The notes beneath the pieces were generated by a model. The model saw only the letters and a program-made list of their open reading frames with translations. It searched no databases and was not told where the DNA came from. 64,000 bases of DNA from Halorubrum sp. GN11_10-6_MGM. GTDB taxonomy: Archaea; Halobacteriota; Halobacteria; Halobacteriales; Haloferacaceae. The DNA lies in the NCBI RefSeq assembly GCF_005435165.1, contig NZ_SGUC01000010.1, positions 25,116 through 89,115 on the forward strand. Reading direction: 5' to 3'. Position 1 is the first letter of the stretch, and the number at the start of each line of letters is the position of its first letter. The position numbers and the translations under genes are program-made. Positions 16,522 through 24,362 of the stretch are shown piece after piece.

Positions 16522-17578
16522 ACGCGGCGAATTCGACCGCCGTTTTAATAGTCGTGTCGTCATCCGCGAACGCGGCCTCGAAGTCGTCGAGTCCGTGGAC
16601 GCCCGTCACGAGATCGTCGAGGAACGACTCCGAGAGCCCCGCGAGCGACTCGACGGCCGACTCGAAGTGGCCGTATCCCGAGTTGACGCTGCCGACGAGC
16701 GCCTTGTTGTGGAGGACGAACTCGCGGTGGAGCCGCCCGCCGTCGATCTCGAACTCCCAGTCGCCCGGAACGCCGAGCAGCGCGCCGACGCCGTTGGGCG
16801 CGAGCGCCTCGATCGTCTCGAAGGCGTGCGGCGCGTAGCCCGTCGCCTCGAAGACGAGGTCCATCGGCTCGTGCGCGTCGGGGACCTCCGGGATCGCCAT
16901 CTCGTTCGAGTTCACGTACGTCGCCCCCAGCGACTCGATGATGTCGATCGTCGGGTCGGGTCGCTCGCGCCGCCCGAGACAGTAGATCCGGTCGAACGCG
17001 TCGTCGAGCGTCGCGACCGTCAACAGCCCGAGCGACCCGTTTCCCAACACGAGCGCCGACTCGGGGTCCCAGTTGAACGCCGACCGGCTGGCGTACGCGT
17101 GTTCGATCGCTTTCTCCGCGATCGAGACCGGCTCGACGAGGAATCCCCACTCGGCGAGCGACGGCGGGATCTCGACGAGGAACTCCGCGGGACTGGTGAA
17201 GTACTCCGCCATGAACCCGTGCGCGCCGACGATGCCGCGTTCGTGGTACTCTCCCTCCGGGGCCATGTCGGGTTCGCCGCGCGCGAAGTACTCGTTGGCG
17301 CCGTTCGGCGGTCGACGTACCGTCGGGACGACGACGTCGCCGACCTCGAACGGGGTGTCGTTCGGGTCCTCGATCACGCCGACGGCCTCGTGGCCCAACA
17401 CGAGGTGGTCCTCGCCCGCGGGCGCGCCGCCGTGTCCGCCGGCGATGACTTCGTGGTCGGTCCCGTCCACGCCGACCCGAAGGGTCCGAACCAGCGCCTC
17501 GCCGGGCGCTGGCTCCGGTCGCGGCTTCTCTGTCACGACCGGTTCGTCGGCTCCCTCGTAGACGGCAATCGCGTTCAT
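16508..17578 (-). CDS. gdh: Glucose 1-dehydrogenase (zinc medium-chain dehydrogenase)
   Basis: 356 residues. GVDGTDHEVIAG (catalytic zinc Asp region), HLVLGHEAVGVIE (zinc His-Glu) and the Rossmann motif ALVLGNGSLGLLTVATL mark haloarchaeal glucose dehydrogenase, the first enzyme of the semi-phosphorylative Entner-Doudoroff pathway. The N-terminus MNAIAVYEGADEPVV is typical. The overlapping downstream gene is gfcR. An inverted repeat at 17603-17618 overlaps the TATA position of this gene and is a candidate regulator site. NAD versus NADP preference is not resolved from sequence. Confidence 0.93.
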   Translation of the reverse strand: MNAIAVYEGADEPVVTEKPRPEPAPGEALVRTLRVGVDGTDHEVIAGGHGGAPAGEDHLVLGHEAVGVIEDPNDTPFEVGDVVVPTVRRPPNGANEYFARGEPDMAPEGEYHERGIVGAHGFMAEYFTSPAEFLVEIPPSLAEWGFLVEPVSIAEKAIEHAYASRSAFNWDPESALVLGNGSLGLLTVATLDDAFDRIYCLGRRERPDPTIDIIESLGATYVNSNEMAIPEVPDAHEPMDLVFEATGYAPHAFETIEALAPNGVGALLGVPGDWEFEIDGGRLHREFVLHNKALVGSVNSGYGHFESAVESLAGLSESFLDDLVTGVHGLDDFEAAFADDDTTIKTAVEFAAYEER

Positions 17579-17602
17579 ACCTCGACTCTAGCGGCCAGTA
17601 CT

Positions 17603-17618
17603 CAAAAGATTTCTTTTG
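17603..17618. promoter_or_regulatory. Inverted repeat CAAAAGA-TT-TCTTTTG upstream of gdh
   Basis: A perfect 7-bp inverted repeat with a 2-nt spacer lies 25-40 nt upstream of the gdh ATG, covering the expected TATA/BRE position. It is also in the divergent intergenic region with the NRDE gene (GTG at 17684). Its AT-rich symmetry in a G+C-rich genome suggests an operator or activator site; binding by GfcR is inference. Confidence 0.5.
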
Positions 17619-17683
17619 TTGTGAGTAAACACGTGCTCCGGATCCCCCGTGGAGTTTTCAGTCGGTCCGGCGTACCGACGACC

Positions 17684-18544
17684 GTGTGTACCCTGACTCT
17701 CGCGTGGCGGGCGTTCGGCGACGCCCCCGTCGCGCTCGCGGCCACTCGCGACGAGGCGCTCGACCGGCCGAGCGAACCGCCGGCGGTGCGGACCGGCGAC
17801 GGTGACGACGACGGCGGGAGCGAAGGCGGCGAGGGCGACGACCTCGAAAAAAGCGAAGACGACGAGTCGGGCAACGGTACCGACGACCTCGTCCGGTACG
17901 TGGCCCCGCGCGACGCCGAGGCCGGCGGGACGTGGATCGGCGTCTCCGAGGGGGGGCTCGTCGTCGCGGTCACGAATCGGTGGCTCGACGCCGACCGCGA
18001 GGGCGAGCGGTCGCGCGGGCTGCTCGTCCGGGACTGCCTGACGGCGCCCTCCGCGGAGGCGGCGGTGCGAGCGGTCGAGCGCGAACTCGACAAGCGCGCG
18101 TACGACGGGTTCAACCTCGTCCTCGCAGACGACCGCGCCGCGTTCCTGCTGACGTACGACGGCGGCCTCGTCGTGACTCGACTCGATCCCGGCGTCCACG
18201 TCGTCGGCAACGTCGGCGGCGTGGTCAACGGTGCGGAGCGGTTCGCGGTCCCCGAGCGCCGGCGCGCGTTCGGCGAGGAACGCGCCGACAGCGCCAGACG
18301 GATCGCGGGCGCGCTCGTGCCGGAACCGGGCGAGTCGGGCGCGTCGTGGCTCGATCGCGCGAACGGCGTCCTCGCCGACCACGAGTACGGCGCCTGTCTC
18401 CACGGGGACGAGTTCGGCACGCGGTCGCTCACCCGTATCCGGACCGGCTCGCCCCCCGAGATTGCGTACGCCGACGGCCCGCCCTGCGAGACGCCGACGG
18501 AACGGGTCGGGCTCCCCGAGGAGTTCGCGGTCGGCGACGCCTGA
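17684..18544 (+). CDS. NRDE-family (TANGO2-like) protein
   Basis: 286 residues starting at GTG 17684, so the protein begins with M-C-T-L, placing Cys at position 2 as in the Ntn-hydrolase-like NRDE family. The family motif N-R-D-E appears as ATRDEALDRPSE near residue 22. A disordered acidic insert (about residues 37-63: Gly/Glu/Asp) follows, then GGTWIGVSEGGLVVAVTNRW, a conserved family block. FNLVLADDRAAFLLTYDG and HVVGNVGG complete the fold. The cellular role of this family is unsettled (a link to haem handling has been proposed). Confidence 0.88.
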   Translation: MCTLTLAWRAFGDAPVALAATRDEALDRPSEPPAVRTGDGDDDGGSEGGEGDDLEKSEDDESGNGTDDLVRYVAPRDAEAGGTWIGVSEGGLVVAVTNRWLDADREGERSRGLLVRDCLTAPSAEAAVRAVERELDKRAYDGFNLVLADDRAAFLLTYDGGLVVTRLDPGVHVVGNVGGVVNGAERFAVPERRRAFGEERADSARRIAGALVPEPGESGASWLDRANGVLADHEYGACLHGDEFGTRSLTRIRTGSPPEIAYADGPPCETPTERVGLPEEFAVGDA

Positions 18545-18639
18545 TCCGAAATACCCGGCCCACGGCGAGATTCCGTGCGGGCCCGGTGTCTTCGAGAGGC
18601 GGAACGAGAGTGGGCCACGGTAGCAAGCAGTCCAGAACG

Positions 18640-18646
18640 TTATCAT
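18640..18646 (+). promoter_or_regulatory. TATA-like box of the phosphoesterase gene
   Basis: TTATCAT lies 23-29 nt before the ATG at 18669 and fits a leaderless start. Confidence 0.4.
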
Positions 18647-18668
18647 CCCGGACGCGAACGTCGGGACG

Positions 18669-19553
18669 ATGCGACTCCTCGTCTGTGGCGATCTCCATCT
18701 AAAACCCGCCGCCAGCGACTACGACATCGACGCGGTGTCGGCGCCCGAGGACGTCGACGCCGCGCTCGTCGTCGGCGACCTCACGCACCGGGCGGGCGAC
18801 GACGACGCCGAACTGGCGCGCCGGTTTATCGAACGACTCGCGACGGACATCCCGGTCGTCTACGTGCCGGGGAACCACGACCCAGCGCCGATGCCGGAAG
18901 GCGTGGTTGCCCCTGTCCCCGGCGCCACCGCGGAACACCTGAGCGCCCGGACGCTCGGTGACCTCACGGTCGTCGGCTGGGGCTGCGAGCGCCGGTCGCT
19001 CGCGCCGCCGCTCCCGCAGACCGAGTTCGACGCGCTCGACCCCCGAACGTCTCCCCGCGAGGACCGGCGGTACGCCGCCGACCGGATCGCCGACGACCTG
19101 CTGGACGCGTGCCACCGCGTCGTCGGCGGGTCGGCGTCGATCCGGGACGCCGCGGCGTCGCTGGGGATCGCCGACGGCGAGGCCACCGCGTTCCGCCGAG
19201 GCGTCGAGACGATCGAGGCGAGGTACGAGCGGCTGTCGGACCGCCTGTGCGGTCGCGCCGACGCGCTGCTCGCGACCCACGTGCCGCCGTTCGGGACGTC
19301 GTTCGACCGCCACCACGCGGTCGGCACGCGAGAGACGGACCGGGAGCTCCTCCACACCGGATCGATCGCGCTCGCGCTCGCGATCCGGGACCACGACGTG
19401 TTCGCCGCGTTCAGCGGCCACTCGCACGCGTTCGGGTACGACCCCGGCGGAGGGAGGGACGGTCGCCCGCACCTGCTCAACCTCGGCTTCCGCGGTATGG
19501 GTGTCGTCTCGCTGGATCCGGCTCGCGGGGAGTTCGCGTTCAGCCGTCTGTGA
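18669..19553 (+). CDS. Calcineurin-like metallophosphoesterase
   Basis: 294 residues. The five-block metal site is present: CGDLHLK (residues 7-13), VVGDLTHR (about 35), VPGNHDPAP (about 70), LLATHVPPFG (about 200) and FSGHSHAFGYD (about 250). An inserted helical region (about 115-185) separates blocks three and four and contains a possible helix-turn-helix-like stretch (SIRDAAASLGIADGEATAF). The fold hydrolyses phosphomono- or diesters with two metal ions; the substrate is unknown. It stands alone. Confidence 0.88.
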   Translation: MRLLVCGDLHLKPAASDYDIDAVSAPEDVDAALVVGDLTHRAGDDDAELARRFIERLATDIPVVYVPGNHDPAPMPEGVVAPVPGATAEHLSARTLGDLTVVGWGCERRSLAPPLPQTEFDALDPRTSPREDRRYAADRIADDLLDACHRVVGGSASIRDAAASLGIADGEATAFRRGVETIEARYERLSDRLCGRADALLATHVPPFGTSFDRHHAVGTRETDRELLHTGSIALALAIRDHDVFAAFSGHSHAFGYDPGGGRDGRPHLLNLGFRGMGVVSLDPARGEFAFSRL

Positions 19554-19626
19554 GACGGCGCCGGCGCGGGTGAGGCGAGTGGGACCGGAAAGCCAGTTTT
19601 AAGCGATTCGGGAGGCGTGTGAGACT

Positions 19627-19980
19627 ATGAGCGCGTCCGAAATCGAGTCCGACCTGTCGGCGGACGAGCGCGCCGGCCTCGAACTCATCCGCGAGACCGG
19701 TGGGATCCACCAGAGCGACTTCTGGAAGGAACTCGACGTCTCCTCGCGGAAGGGGAGTCGCGTCGCCGAGGCGTTAGAGGAGTCGGGACTCATCCAGCGA
19801 GAGGACACCGTCTACGACGGCCACAACACCTTCTACTTGGAGCCCGCGCCGCGCGACCTCGACTTCTCGCTGCTGATGGCCGACGACATGCTCTCGCCGT
19901 TCATCGGCGAGGAGGAGGTCGACCCGCAGGCCGACGCCTTCTCGCAGTGGATGATGAACCTCGCGTACGAGGAGTACTGA
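19627..19980 (+). CDS. Winged-helix DNA-binding protein
   Basis: 117 residues. LSADERAGLELIRETGGIHQSDFWKELDVSSRKGSRVAEALEESGLIQRE is a MarR/Lrp-like winged helix (about residues 10-60), with a wing around TVYDGHNTFYLEP. The C-terminal half (DLDFSLLMADDMLSPFIGEEEVDPQ) is acidic, with no ligand domain. It is probably a transcription factor. The ATG at 19627 has TTTTAAG at 19597-19603 as a TATA-like box. Targets are unknown; the neighbouring small membrane protein follows on the same strand. Confidence 0.82.
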   Translation: MSASEIESDLSADERAGLELIRETGGIHQSDFWKELDVSSRKGSRVAEALEESGLIQREDTVYDGHNTFYLEPAPRDLDFSLLMADDMLSPFIGEEEVDPQADAFSQWMMNLAYEEY

Positions 19981-20025
19981 GCGGTCGCCCGCGGCCTGTA
20001 TCCGTTTTCCACCGAATTGGAGTCC

Positions 20026-20391
20026 GTGAAACGCTCCCTCCCGCTCGCCGTCGCCGTCGGCCTCCTCGTCGGCGCCGGCGTCTACGCTCTCGTCCCCTCC
20101 GTCCCGGCCGCCCTCGCCACGAGCGCCGTCTACGTCGGAGCGGCGTACTTCTACCTCGCACGGGACGTCTCGCTGCTCGCGGCGGCGCCGCGGTTCGAGG
20201 ACCGGACCGACCGAATCGGCTACGGACTCGGCCTCTTCGGCGTGAGCGTCGCACCGCTGCTGTTCGCCGAGTACGCCGGCGACGGCGGCCCCGCGGTCAC
20301 CGGCTTCGTGGTCGCGTTCTTCGGCGCGGTCGGCTTCCTCACGCTCAGCGGACAGGCACGGCGAAACGACGACCGGACGGGCGGGGAGTGA
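20026..20391 (+). CDS. Four-helix membrane protein, unknown function
   Basis: 121 residues from GTG 20026 (reads MKRSLPLAVAVGLLVGAGV). Hydrophobic segments are at about residues 5-20, 22-46, 65-83 and 87-108, with a short charged loop AAPRFEDRTDRIGYG. No family motif is seen. It is convergent with the antiporter operon (27 bp between stops). Confidence 0.65.
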   Translation: MKRSLPLAVAVGLLVGAGVYALVPSVPAALATSAVYVGAAYFYLARDVSLLAAAPRFEDRTDRIGYGLGLFGVSVAPLLFAEYAGDGGPAVTGFVVAFFGAVGFLTLSGQARRNDDRTGGE

Positions 20392-20418
20392 TCCGCGCCG
20401 GAGCGACGCTGCCGCCGG

Positions 20419-22197
20419 TCAGACCAGCAGGAAGGCGACCAGCGCAACCCCGGCCGCGAGCGTCAGGAATAGCACGCTCCGACCGATCCCGGCGCGGATC
20501 TCGACGTCGACGCCGGCGCGGGAGAGCGCCTCGCGCGGGTCGGACGCGGTCCGCATCGCCGCGCCCGCGACCGCCATCGTCGCGCGGTCGACGGCGGCCC
20601 ACAGCTCCGTGACCCCCCACACCGAGCCGCGGCCGAGGTAGAAGGCGGCCGGGAAGAGCACGCGGTCGACGTCGGGCATCCGGTGGGCGAGCCAGCCGAG
20701 CGGGCGCTTGAGGGTGAAGAAGCCGACGAAGCCGGCGACCAGCAGCGCGGCGCTCTCGGTCAGGTGGCTCTGGCTGTACGGCTTGAAGTAGACCTCGTCG
20801 CTGAGGATGAGGTCCGTGAACGGCATCAGCTCGATCAGCTGCGTGTAGAAGACGCCGAAGAAGACGCAGGCGCCCGCGGCCAGCACCATCCCGATCGTCT
20901 GGAACGGCGTGGCGTCGTCGGGCGTCAGCGTCGCCGATCCGTGGAAGAACACGTAGTAGCCGAGCTTGATGAACGACATGAACGTCCCGACCCCGCCGAG
21001 GACGAGCAGCCACCAGAGCAGCCCGCCGTCCAGCAGCAGGACGTAGTTGTGGACCTCGTGGGCGGAGTCGAGCACCATCCCCTTCGAGATGAAGCCGTTG
21101 AACCCCGGCACCGCGGTAATGGAGGCCGCGCCGACGAGGTAGACGAAGAAGGTGACGGGCATCACGCGCCAGAGCCCGCCCATCTCGCGGATGTCCTCGA
21201 CGCCGGTCCGGTACACCACGACGCCGACCGCCATGAACAGGAGGCTCTTGTAGAGGACGTTGTTGAACAGGTGCGCGAACCCACCGACGACGGCGAACTC
21301 GCCGACGGCGGTGGCGAGCCCGAACCCGGCGAGCATGTAGCCGAGCTGCGCCTGGATGTGGTACGACAGCAGGCGCCGCGGATCGTACTGGAGCAGCGCG
21401 AAGAACGCGCCGTACACCGCCATGAACCCGCCGAGGTAGGCGAGCCACATGCCGCCCTCGGGGAACGCGCGGTACATCACGTACGCCGCGGTCTTCGTCG
21501 TGAACACCGAGAGGAACACCGACGCCGCGACGTGCGGGCGCGGGTAGGTGTCCGGCAGCCAGCTGTGGAGGAAGACGAACCCGCAGTTGATCCCGATCCC
21601 GATCGCCGCCAACACCGTCGCCGCCGGGTGAATGCCGGCCGTCGCCGAGAAGAGGAACGTCTCGGCGTGGACGAAGTGGACGACGACGGCGGCGAGCAGG
21701 ATCGTCCCGCCGGTCCCGTGGAACAGCGCGTAGCGGTAGCCCGCCCGCACCGCCGCACCGCCGTGCTGCCAGACGAGCAGCGTCGAGGTGACCGCCGTCA
21801 GCTCCCAGAAGAAGACCAGCGTGAGCCAGTCGCCGGCGTAGATCGTTCCGAGGGTCGTGGCGACGTACAGCATCGCGAACGCCGTCATCCACGTCGGCGC
21901 CTCGCTGCCGTAGGCGTACAGCACGGCCGCGGTCGCGAGGAAGCCGACGACGACCCCCATCAGCAGCGAGAACTGGTCGACGTTGAAGAAGACGACGTCG
22001 AAGCCGAGGAACGTCGTCGCGAGGTGCGCGCCGGTGCCGCCGTCGCCGAGCAGCACCGCCTGCGCGAACGCGAACGCCGTCGCCAGCGCGGCGACCGCGT
22101 GCCCCGCCCGCCGCGGCAGCGCCAGCACCGCCAGCGCCGCGAACGCGACCAGGACGTACGGCGGAATCGACGCGAGGAGGTCGGTAGGCACCGTCAC
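20419..22197 (-). CDS. Proton-conducting antiporter subunit, NuoL/MnhD-like (third paralogue, operon end)
   Basis: 592 residues, about 15 membrane helices. The core helices of the Mrp/complex I antiporter fold are seen: FFWELTAVTSTLLVW (Glu of helix 5), GFVFLHSWLPDTYPRPHVAASVFLSVFTTKTAAYVM (helix 7-8 Lys/His region) and LLSYHIQAQLGYMLAG. Translation begins at GTG 22197 within a GTGA overlap with the gene before it. As the last gene of a nine-gene operon it probably conducts H+ in a multi-subunit Na+/H+ antiporter in the cytoplasmic membrane. The C-terminal amphipathic arm is long (about residues 500-560). Confidence 0.88.
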   Translation of the reverse strand: MTVPTDLLASIPPYVLVAFAALAVLALPRRAGHAVAALATAFAFAQAVLLGDGGTGAHLATTFLGFDVVFFNVDQFSLLMGVVVGFLATAAVLYAYGSEAPTWMTAFAMLYVATTLGTIYAGDWLTLVFFWELTAVTSTLLVWQHGGAAVRAGYRYALFHGTGGTILLAAVVVHFVHAETFLFSATAGIHPAATVLAAIGIGINCGFVFLHSWLPDTYPRPHVAASVFLSVFTTKTAAYVMYRAFPEGGMWLAYLGGFMAVYGAFFALLQYDPRRLLSYHIQAQLGYMLAGFGLATAVGEFAVVGGFAHLFNNVLYKSLLFMAVGVVVYRTGVEDIREMGGLWRVMPVTFFVYLVGAASITAVPGFNGFISKGMVLDSAHEVHNYVLLLDGGLLWWLLVLGGVGTFMSFIKLGYYVFFHGSATLTPDDATPFQTIGMVLAAGACVFFGVFYTQLIELMPFTDLILSDEVYFKPYSQSHLTESAALLVAGFVGFFTLKRPLGWLAHRMPDVDRVLFPAAFYLGRGSVWGVTELWAAVDRATMAVAGAAMRTASDPREALSRAGVDVEIRAGIGRSVLFLTLAAGVALVAFLLV

Positions 22198-24362
22198 GGG
22201 CGCACCACCCCCTCAGGGAGCCGCGTGTCGACGATGAGCTCTATCAGCTCCAGAAAGCCCATCTCGTAGGGGATCACGCCGAGCAACACCGCGAGCGTCA
22301 TCGCGGCGAGGATCGGCCCGAGCGTGAACCACGTCGACTCGCGCCCGCGGAGGGCGGCGAGCCCCGCGATGTGCTCCCAGCCGCCCGCCGGCGGACCGCC
22401 GTGATGGCCGTCGTCGTGCGTGTCGGCGTCGTGCCCGCCGTGCGGGTCGTCGTCGTGGTCGCCGTGCGGATCGTCCGGGCCGCGGGCCTCGTCGGCGCCG
22501 CGGTCCGCTTCGACGGCGGCCGTCGAACTCGCGTCGGTCGAGCTCGCGTCGCCGCGCCCCGGACCGAACGGCACGTCCGCGTCGGACGGGCGCTGATCGA
22601 CCGCGTAGTCGCCCGTGTCGACGCGCTCGACCGGCTCCGAGAAGTCGCGCTCGCTCGCCGCGAAGTCCGGCCGGACGACGCCCTCCTCGTCGGTCGGGAG
22701 GTCGTCGAGGTCGGCGTCCGGCACCGCCGACTCGTCGACGCCGTCGGCGGCGTCGGGCGTCGAGTCGTCGGGTGCCGAGCCGTCCGCGTCCGCGACGATG
22801 TCGTCGACCTCGTCGCCGGATTCATCGTCGTCATCTCCCTTGTCGGGGTCGTCACCTGCGCGGCCACCGTCGGTCGCCGCGTCGCCGTCTGCGCGGCCAC
22901 CGTCTGTCGCCGCGACGATCGACCGCGACTCCCCGCCGAGCGGGAAGTCGACGAGGGGTTTCGCGTCGTGGGCGTCCTCCGCCTCGAAGAAGGCGGTGTA
23001 GATCACCGGCCAGAAGTAGGCGATGTTGAGGACGCCGGAGAGGAGGAGCGCGCCGGCGAGGTAGTACGCGACCGGGGTGAAGTTCATCCCCATCCGAACC
23101 CCGCCGATCAGCATGTAGTACTTGCTGACGAAGCCGGCGAGCAGCGGTATCCCCGCCATCCCCAGCGAGGCGACCGTGAACGCCCCCATCGTCAGCGGCA
23201 TCCGCTTGCCGATCCCCGCCATCTGCGAGATGTAGTCGGTGTGGGTCTCGACGTGGATGTTGCCCGCACAGAAGAACAGGGTGAGCTTCATGAACGCGTG
23301 CGCCGGGATGTGGAGCAGCGCGCCCACGAGCCCGTACCAGCCGAACAGCCCCAGCCCGAGGATGATGTAGCTCAGCTGGCTGATCGTCGAGTAGGCGAGC
23401 CGGCGCTTCAGGTGGTCCTTCCGGAGGGCGATGAGCGAGGCCGCGGTGAGCGTGATCGCGCCGATCGTCGAGAGGGCGAGTCCGGCGGTGAAGCCGAAGG
23501 GAAGCGAGAGGTCGAACACCAGCTCTGGGCCGAACACGTCGAGGACGACACGCGAGACGCCGAACGCGCCCGACTTGACGACGGCGACCGCGTGGAGCAG
23601 GCCGGAGACGGGCGTCGGCGCCACCATCGCCTCGGGGAGCCACTGGTGGAGCGGCATGATCCCGGCCTTCACGCCGAACCCGATCGCGAGCAGGAAGAAG
23701 GCGAGCATCGCCAGCCCGGGGTCGGCGTTCGCGAGCTCCGCGATGCCGCCCGCGGTGAAGTCGACGTTGCCGGCGAGCAGGTAGACGAGCGCGGTGCCCG
23801 CCAACACGAGAACGCCGCCGCCGAACATCGTGTACGCGAGGTACTTGCGGCCGGCCGAGCGCGCCTCGGCCGTCTCGTCGTGCGCGACGAGCGGGTACGT
23901 CGCGATCGACAGCAGCTCGTAGAAGACGAAGATCGTCACGAGGTTGCCGGCGAACGCGATCCCCATCGTCGCGGCCAGCGACACCGCGAACGCCGCGAAG
24001 TACCGGGTCTGGTTGGGCTCGTCGAGGCCGCGCATGTAGCCGATGCTGTAGAAGGAGGTGATTATCCACAGCCCGCTCGCGAGGAACGCGAACAGCATGC
24101 CGAGCGCGTCCGCCCGCAGGGCGAACTCGATCGGCGCGCCGATCCCGGGGAGGAACGCCCCGGCAGACCACTCGAAGACGCGCCCGTTGAGCACCGCCGG
24201 CAACATCGACGCGACGATGCCGAACTTCGCGAGCGACGCGACGAGCGTCCACCCCTCGCGGACGTTCGGCGAGCGGTGCGACGCGACGATGAAAAACGCC
24301 GCGACGAACGAGACGAGGACCGCCAGCAGGGGTCGTGGGTCTGAGAGAATGACGTCTGTCAT
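22194..24362 (-). CDS. Proton-conducting antiporter subunit, NuoL/M-like, with acidic His-rich insert
   Basis: 722 residues from the ATG at 24362, which overlaps the previous stop (ATGA). Membrane helices with FYELLSIATYPLVAHDE (helix 5 Glu), GVKAGIMPLHQWLPEAMVAPTPVSGLLH and KSGAFGVSRVVLDVFG define the antiporter fold. Between the last two helices lies a highly acidic, repeat-containing loop (about residues 480-660) with ATDGGRADGDA repeats and a His/Asp-rich end (DDPHGGHDAD), absent from ordinary homologues of about 500-600 residues. Part of the Mnh operon; the insert may face the salty exterior or bind metal (inference). Confidence 0.88.
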   Translation of the reverse strand: MTDVILSDPRPLLAVLVSFVAAFFIVASHRSPNVREGWTLVASLAKFGIVASMLPAVLNGRVFEWSAGAFLPGIGAPIEFALRADALGMLFAFLASGLWIITSFYSIGYMRGLDEPNQTRYFAAFAVSLAATMGIAFAGNLVTIFVFYELLSIATYPLVAHDETAEARSAGRKYLAYTMFGGGVLVLAGTALVYLLAGNVDFTAGGIAELANADPGLAMLAFFLLAIGFGVKAGIMPLHQWLPEAMVAPTPVSGLLHAVAVVKSGAFGVSRVVLDVFGPELVFDLSLPFGFTAGLALSTIGAITLTAASLIALRKDHLKRRLAYSTISQLSYIILGLGLFGWYGLVGALLHIPAHAFMKLTLFFCAGNIHVETHTDYISQMAGIGKRMPLTMGAFTVASLGMAGIPLLAGFVSKYYMLIGGVRMGMNFTPVAYYLAGALLLSGVLNIAYFWPVIYTAFFEAEDAHDAKPLVDFPLGGESRSIVAATDGGRADGDAATDGGRAGDDPDKGDDDDESGDEVDDIVADADGSAPDDSTPDAADGVDESAVPDADLDDLPTDEEGVVRPDFAASERDFSEPVERVDTGDYAVDQRPSDADVPFGPGRGDASSTDASSTAAVEADRGADEARGPDDPHGDHDDDPHGGHDADTHDDGHHGGPPAGGWEHIAGLAALRGRESTWFTLGPILAAMTLAVLLGVIPYEMGFLELIELIVDTRLPEGVVRP
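22856..22921. repeat. 33-bp in-frame minisatellite in antiporter gene
   Basis: Two tandem 33-bp units (starting 22856 and 22889) encode ATDGGRADGDA and ATDGGRAGDDP within the acidic insert of the NuoL-like subunit. The same 11-residue unit occurs twice in the preceding mnhD gene near 24580-24640. Confidence 0.7.

Noticed and set aside
22371..24344. Long antisense frame over the antiporter genes
   Set aside because: The product is Arg/Glu/Val-rich without motifs; the antiporter subunits on the other strand are unambiguous.
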